Source: Temnopleurus reevesii
Taxonomy: Eukaryota; Echinodermata; Echinoidea; Temnopleuroida; Temnopleuridae
Length of the DNA: 19,964 bases
Direction: 5' to 3'
Assembly (NCBI GenBank): GCA_036244855.1
Contig: BQKZ01002417.1
Span: 23,472-43,435 of the forward strand
Positions 14,746-19,964 of the stretch are shown here, piece after piece; position 1 is the first letter of the stretch; the number at the start of each line of letters is the position of its first letter. Under the pieces are notes generated by a model. The model made no database searches and was not told the origin of the DNA. It saw only the letters and a list, made by a program, of their open reading frames with translations. A program made the position numbers and the translations under genes.

Positions 14746-16620
14746 CAGGTAGTTCCTTAAAGTAAATTCAAAATAGTTGGGTTATGGTGATTGTGATATA
14801 CATTGAAAAGGCTCTGAATAGAAACAACCAAACCACTGTTTATCTATTTACTTTTTTTGTAACCCTTTGACTACTTGAATCGGGTTGTCTATTCACAAAG
14901 TCTATGTGATTCACGGAATTAAGTAGTCTTTGGGTTGATTTGTTATTGGATTTGAAATCGGTAATGTTTGCGGGATAATAAATTACTAATTTAATTACTA
15001 AAAACTTGATCATTAGCTATAACAGCTCGAACGCAATGGTGATAAAGAACCAAAGATAAAGATAATGAAGTAACTTTGTTTATGTTCAAAGTCCAGGTAT
15101 ACGGATCTACATATTTATTCAATGAATAGGAGATCTATCAACCAAACTGATTGTTTAAATATTCGAATGTGCACATTGTACTCGAATATACATTTAACTT
15201 ATATCATTATAGTTCATGACATTATAAGATACATGATACATTTGTTTTAATTGCATCGATAGATTACAAACTTGTCTTTTAGATATTTGGTCTCGTAAAA
15301 TGTCTTGTTTGAAATTCGTACGCTTCAAGTTGAAAACTATTTTGGCAAAAATATTTATGAATAAACGCTGTACATAAAGAGAGTAAACAAAGGTATATAT
15401 GAGAACCAGAGTGGTAGAAGGAGAAGATGACGAAGAAGAAGAAAATAATATAGAGATAATTTGCTTGTGATTGAATAAATCTTCTTGAAAAGATCCATAT
15501 CCTTTATTCCTGTAACCGTTTAATAATAATAATAAAAAAAAAACATCTTACAATATTCTAGTGTGTGAAATTGTTTTGTCTTTTATATGCCGAATGTGTT
15601 AAATTTATGATCGCTCCCATATGAATTATCTTCAATATACGCATTATTTGCGAACATTATCCAATGCTCCGATGAAATTCCACTTCATTTTTATTTACAT
15701 CTTGCAGCCCTCCGTATATGATTTGACTAAATTTCCATAGATTTGAACTCACATCATTTAATCTCGCAAAAGTTATGCCGCCAAAATGTCGTACCCGACA
15801 ACTACACCGTATAGGATATGACGTGCAAAATTGTTTATTCAATTAAATTCAATCTATTTCACATCTCTTTAAAAAAATACTGTGCTAACGCCCATGGTCT
15901 AGACCCTATTCTTTAGTTGTACTGAATTTGTTCATTGAATTATCAAATAAATATTCAACTTAGAGATTTAATTCATAGAGAACTAAAGAAATCGAGAAAT
16001 AACAAAATACACAGAGAAATCTTCCTTTATACTTACAAAGTAAAGAAAATATGCAACTCCAAAACAAGGTGTGCACCAATACTCCAATCTTCGACAGACT
16101 TTTTTTTAACAATGCATGGGTTAGCCTGATTTAGTCCATCATCAGCCAGTTATGTAAAGTTTCGACTACCTCCTTTGCATTCCAACAGCAATAAAAACGA
16201 TAAGCAGACAGATTTATCAATCATTTACACTGCTGACCAAAGTTAGGCCCATTCAACAAACTTAAGATAAAGAAAACAATCAAAATGATCAAAAACCAAG
16301 TCTTCATCCCCAATGATATAACTCCGTCAAAATATTTTCATCTATTAATTTTGGATGGACACAGAACATACACGATCTTTAAAATGTCTGTTGATACTTG
16401 ATAATAAATTTGAACTTTTTAACTAACTTTGAGGCAAATTTTGTGATTGAATTGAATAAGCATCAATATTTACATCGTATTGCATAATCTAGTGTACTCG
16501 ATGCAATTAAGCCCGTTGGAACTGTTTGGTATGGAACCATTATATCACTAGCATCAAGGGGACTAGTTATCCTGCTTTTGCATTCGACCCCATAGAAAGG
16601 ATTGGTCCGAGATATTTAAG
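14746..16620. other. upstream region of the subtilase, no gene seen
   Basis: About 1.9 kb of AT-rich sequence beyond the subtilase start codon, which must hold its promoter unless a further 5' exon exists. No TATA box at a fitting distance was identified. Short open frames (15657-15842, 15935-16129) have no motif. Confidence 0.5.
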
Positions 16621-16639
16621 GAGCTCGGAGATGAGGGGA

Positions 16640-16665
16640 GGGGGGGGGGGGGGGGGGGGGGGGGG
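16640..16665. repeat. poly-G tract of 26 bases
   Basis: Uninterrupted G run in a G-rich stretch. It could form quadruplex DNA, and its length in the assembly is likely unreliable. Confidence 0.95.
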
Positions 16666-16827
16666 TGCGAAGACAATTCCCCTCTCCCGCCAGCATGCTT
16701 GCTAACAAGTGAAAAGTAAAGGGGAAAAGAGGGTATTCACCTTCCACAAGGAGGGGAGGGGTTTGGCATCCCTGGATCGGCATTTGCCATATCAAAACGA
16801 ATTTTAGTGAAATGTCTGGCTCCCTCT

Positions 16828-17256
16828 CCCCCCCTCTCATTTCAACCCTCTCCCCTGTCTCCCTCTTTATGTGAACTCATTTCAGAAGCCTGAAATTTCA
16901 TTTGTCAGTAGTTGATTTTCTTCACACATGAATGGTTACTGCCAAAACATTCTCATAACGTGGGAAGGGGGGGGGGGGGGTGGCCTGATTTAAGTGTTTT
17001 TTGGCGTAATAGGAGCAAAGTTCAACCAACGTCAGCAAAATATCACTATCGGTTAGATATGTATTTACTAACCATTGTTTGGTGTATTGGGTAAACTTTG
17101 GCCCAATTATTTTAGGAGTGCACAAATGATGTCTGGAACCACGCATCAGGTTTACCAGTCGTGTCACACTTTTGTCTCACAAGCCTGGTGAGAGAGTCTA
17201 AATAATTCTAAACAAATTTGTAAAATCATTCCGCGAGGCAAATTTTAAGACCATTT
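16828..17256. repeat. diverged repeat, unit 1
   Basis: It aligns with 18156-18518 from the CCCCCCTCTCATTTCA block through TTTGGCGTAATAGGAGCA, TGGGTAAACTTTGG and CACAAGCCTGGTGA to TTTTAAGACCA. Agreement is roughly 80-85 percent by eye. Unit 1 has about 70 extra bases, including a 14-G run (16967-16980). It could be a dispersed repeat or an old duplication. Confidence 0.8.
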
Positions 17257-18154
17257 AATATCAAATCAAATTATCTATTTTGTTTTTCAATTCCTTTGAT
17301 AATAATACAGTCATATGATAAGTAACTATGGAAATAACTAATATTACAAAAGAAATGAAAAAATAGAGGCCAGCAAAGAAGCGAGGCTTGTAAAGATGGC
17401 TGGTCCCTAATAATTACATTGATAATTTATACAATTTATACAATAATAGACCACGTTCGTAATGTATTCAAATTTTATGCACCCTTCTTTTTCAAACGCG
17501 CAATGGCAAACTATTTGTTCACCTGATGGCAGATAATAATATTTCAATGGAAGAAATGTGGATAGCATGCAGGAGTTGTTGCTAGTTTGGTCAAGCTACA
17601 ATGTTTGTCCAACCTAGCAATGTTAATGTATGCAAATAGCACTCTGACTATTGTACTCTCATTATATTTTCACAGCTGGATGCATAGTTCATCTTTGGGT
17701 AAATGTGAATAAATTTGAATACATTACGAAACTGGTCTATTAGCCTCGAAAATGTCAGTATTCAGAGTTAAGAGATGTATTAATACAGTCTACCGGCAGT
17801 GCTATTTGATAACAATGGATAATGAGCATGATTGCTCCATTTTATTCCGGCCCTCTACAGCTCACATGTAGTACAGTCACCACCTCGTCAAACGCAATAT
17901 TGTCCTGTTATTTGACATACACCTATGAAATGAGTCTATAATCGGCGAATGCGCCCTTTCATCAGAATAATGCATTGGTGAATTGTTCTCTGATAATTTT
18001 CCTGTCGACTGATAAAAAAATTAGGTAATTTCTGTCTCCATTAAGTGTATTTTAAAGCCATTAAGATTTATGAATTTTCGACCCTTCGGCAGTCGAATTT
18101 TTTAACATAAGATTTCTTTTCGTGATCCTGACCCGTGCAAAAACTGAATTTTAT
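17257..18154. other. spacer between repeat units, no gene seen
   Basis: About 900 bp of AT-rich sequence with no open frame of note, RNA gene or clear repeat recognised. Confidence 0.5.
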
Positions 18155-18155
18155 N
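18155..18155. other. second single-N assembly junction
   Basis: A lone N stands directly before a run of nine C. As at 4473, the sequence to its right repeats sequence found earlier in the window, so it may mark a contig join. Confidence 0.7.
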
Positions 18156-18518
18156 CCCCCCCCCTCTCATTTCACTCCCCCTTCTCCCTTTTTATGTGAG
18201 ATCATTGTAGAAGCCTGAAGTTTTATTTGTCAGAAATTGATATTTTTTCTTTATGTGTTCTTTGGCGTAATCGGAGCAGAGTTCAACCAATGTCAGCAGA
18301 ATATCATCATCGGTTGGATATATATTTACTAACCGTTGTGTAGGTCCCTGTGTTGGGTAAATTTTGGACCAATTGTTTTAGGAGCGCACAAATGATACCT
18401 GGGATTACACATCAGGTTTTCTAGCAGTTTCGCACGTTCATGTCACAAGCCTGGTGAAATAGCCCTAATAATTGTAAACCAATTTGCAAAGTCATATCGT
18501 AACTTTTAAGACCACTTT
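18156..18518. repeat. diverged repeat, unit 2
   Basis: Counterpart of 16828-17256, in the same orientation and starting exactly at the N. Its divergence is far above that of the 1867-bp pair, so it is not a simple read overlap. Confidence 0.8.
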
Positions 18519-18563
18519 GCCTCGAAAATGGGGTTATTGCGCTTGTTCGGAGCGACCACAGTT

Positions 18564-18678
18564 GTTCGTAGAGCTACGCATGAATCCACGCACGACTGGT
18601 GACACTTTCTTCTACTCAATGACCTATGTCGCTGATGTATCACCAAAGAAAATGTCACTAGTGGGCTCCTCTACGAAC
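18564..18678. repeat. imperfect foldback, GTTCGTAGAG arms
   Basis: GTTCGTAGAG (18564-18573) faces CTCTACGAAC (18669-18678), and the inner ACTGGTGACACTTTCTT faces AAGAAAATGTCACTAGT (18646-18662). The left side has about 20 extra bases. It is probably the remnant of a small transposon. The 83-codon open frame across it has no known domain. Confidence 0.6.
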
Positions 18679-18699
18679 GGCTTCATGAAAAACATACAC

Positions 18700-18828
18700 G
18701 GGGCCCGTAACATAAAAAGAGATACGATTTATTGAAAATTAATCGTAACTCTATGATACACGTTTTCCTATAGAATTACGATGAATATCTATTGTAAATT
18801 TAATTGCATTGTTTTATGTTACAAGCCC
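18700..18828. mobile_element. MITE with GGGCCTGTAACATAAAA termini (copy 2)
   Basis: GGGGCCCGTAACATAAAAAG at the left and GTTTTATGTTACAAGCCC at the right. The interior follows copy 1 at 10840-10966, with the same order of hairpins but more mismatches (ATTACGATGAATATCTATTG replaces the perfect palindrome). Confidence 0.8.
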
Positions 18829-19369
18829 TAGGTCTGCACTCAGAATCTACCTATAGATGAGAATGGGTTGATTTCTAAAACATCCAACACCATTTTATTT
18901 GGTATAGTTCTTTTCTTATTATAATGTGAAAGGCGATAAAGAAAAAGCAGGAAAGCAATTTAAACAAAATTAAACAATAAAAATAAACCATGCAAAAATA
19001 CACACAGATAAGTATGTGTGGGTTTGTCAATTTTTGATATTTTATTTTCACTAATTCATTCATAGAAAAATAAATTGACTGTAAATTTACGAAAAATCTA
19101 TTTTTCATCAGCACCAGCGGCTATTCAATCATTGAACTTGAAATGTTATTTATCCAAAAACATCCATACATCAAATATATTGTACATAATACATGCGTAT
19201 ACATTGTAAAATGTTAAAGGATAAAAGGAACCAGAAAATATCACAGATGCTAGTCAAGTCTGGTGCCACTGAATAAGGAATGTTTATAATATATTTCCAG
19301 TGTAGACTGTTATGAAAGTCATATATCCATCTATACTCACAATCATTTATGCTCATACAAATACACAAA
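18829..19369. other. AT-rich stretch, no gene seen
   Basis: No coding motif, RNA gene or repeat recognised between the MITE and the CA microsatellite. Confidence 0.5.
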
Positions 19370-19429
19370 CCACTGTCACCCACAAACACACACGCATTCG
19401 CACACACACTCAATGCAAATTAACACCAC

Positions 19430-19432
19430 ATG

Positions 19433-19480
<48 letters not shown>

Positions 19481-19515
19481 ATATACACACACACACATAC
19501 ACACACACACACATA
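19430..19515. repeat. CA/CATA microsatellite
   Basis: Long CA run with TA interruptions. It has looser CA-rich sequence on its left from about 19370. Open frames across it are artefacts of the repeat. Confidence 0.95.
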
Positions 19516-19761
19516 CAAATTTATGTATTTAGGTACGTAGGTATATGTGTTCGCAATCCAGCCCTTACTCTGTATTCCGTATATTAACAGAGAGAACTTA
19601 AAGGGAAATTGAACATTTGAATTAATGTACTCCCATGAATAAAAAATGAGATGATTGAACTGAAACATCCAATAATCTGTTCAAAAGTTAAGCGTATCTA
19701 AAGTTCAAGCGGTGTTCAGTCATGTGGATCCTTGACTCGGCAACTTTGACAATACCTATAC

Positions 19762-19964
19762 AGTGTGTCTCAATAAAAAAGTAACACTTTTGAAATGGTT
19801 GGCAAATTGAGCATATATAGTTTTATTAAGAAATGTTGATATGTATAGAAAGCTGAAGGACCGACCTTTCTTATGAGATGAAAAATTGGAAAAAAGAATC
19901 ATGCTTCGATGAACAGTGTTCACTTAAGTTAGAGGTATGAAAATGTGCCTGCGCAGGATTTTTC
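19762..19964 (+). mobile_element. probable left end of a DNA transposon, cut by window
   Basis: CAGTGTGTCTCAATAAAAAA, then GTAACACTTTTGAAATGGTT, directly follows TATA. A CAGTG start next to TA and an A-rich stretch with a GTAACACTTTT motif resemble terminal inverted repeats of Tc1/mariner-like elements. The other end lies outside the window, so this is only tentative. Confidence 0.35.

Noticed and set aside
16616..16840. 74-codon minus-strand frame with a run of prolines
   Set aside because: The prolines are the poly-G tract read on the other strand, and nothing else supports coding.
19312..19668. Open frames rich in Thr-His or Cys-Val across the CA repeat
   Set aside because: Products of the CA/TG microsatellite.
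1..19964. tRNA, rRNA or other structured RNA genes
   Set aside because: No tRNA box A/B pair, rRNA segment or known snRNA sequence was recognised by eye on either strand. A covariance-model search would be needed to exclude short ones.

Overview
This is an animal nuclear genome window: genes are split by GT-AG introns, with an AT-rich background, microsatellites, non-LTR retrotransposon debris and many small foldback (MITE-like) transposons. The gene families and transposon style fit a marine deuterostome, perhaps an echinoderm such as a sea urchin. That placement is an inference and is not proven by the sequence.

Two real genes can be read. On the minus strand is a secreted subtilase of the proteinase K type. 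Coding starts at 14745 with a signal peptide (exon 1, 14614-14745). It continues through an I9 propeptide exon (8148-8291), a propeptide/mature junction exon present in four tandem versions (7202-7835), the catalytic-Asp exon (6286-6395), the catalytic-His exon present in two tandem versions, and an oxyanion-Asn exon. The catalytic-Ser exon was not found and should lie beyond position 1. On the plus strand is a complete four-exon cytochrome P450 of the CYP2 type (9168-13345, 482 residues). It lies wholly inside the 6.3-kb first intron of the subtilase, in the opposite direction.

The main discovery candidate is the exon architecture of the subtilase. Two different exons are tandemly multiplied, with only 55-57 bp between neighbouring versions. 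Their lengths are not multiples of three, so including two versions breaks the frame, which is the signature of mutually exclusive splicing. The two His-exon versions differ by 20 synonymous codon changes, and by amino-acid changes in only three adjacent codons. Those codons align with the substrate-recognition strand of proteinase K (Tyr104 region). The gene could therefore make proteases of different specificity from one locus.

The layout is as follows. 1-2250 holds a 5'-truncated CR1/L2-like LINE with an internal TTA microsatellite and an ATTGTC tail. 2255-2523 is a MITE. 2606-4472 and 4474-6340 are two nearly identical 1867-bp copies of the subtilase exon 4 (part) to exon 6 region, joined by a single N at 4473, so they are probably a haplotype or contig-overlap artefact. 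6341-8291 holds further subtilase exons. 9168-13345 is the P450, with MITEs and a LINE tail in its introns. 14614-14745 is subtilase exon 1. From about 14750 to the end no gene is seen. That part holds a diverged repeat pair, one copy beginning at the second N (18155), poly-G tracts, foldback elements, a CA microsatellite, and the likely terminus of a transposon at the right edge.

Exon limits were set by splice-site consensus, reading phase and protein-family motifs read by eye. No database search or transcript evidence was available.
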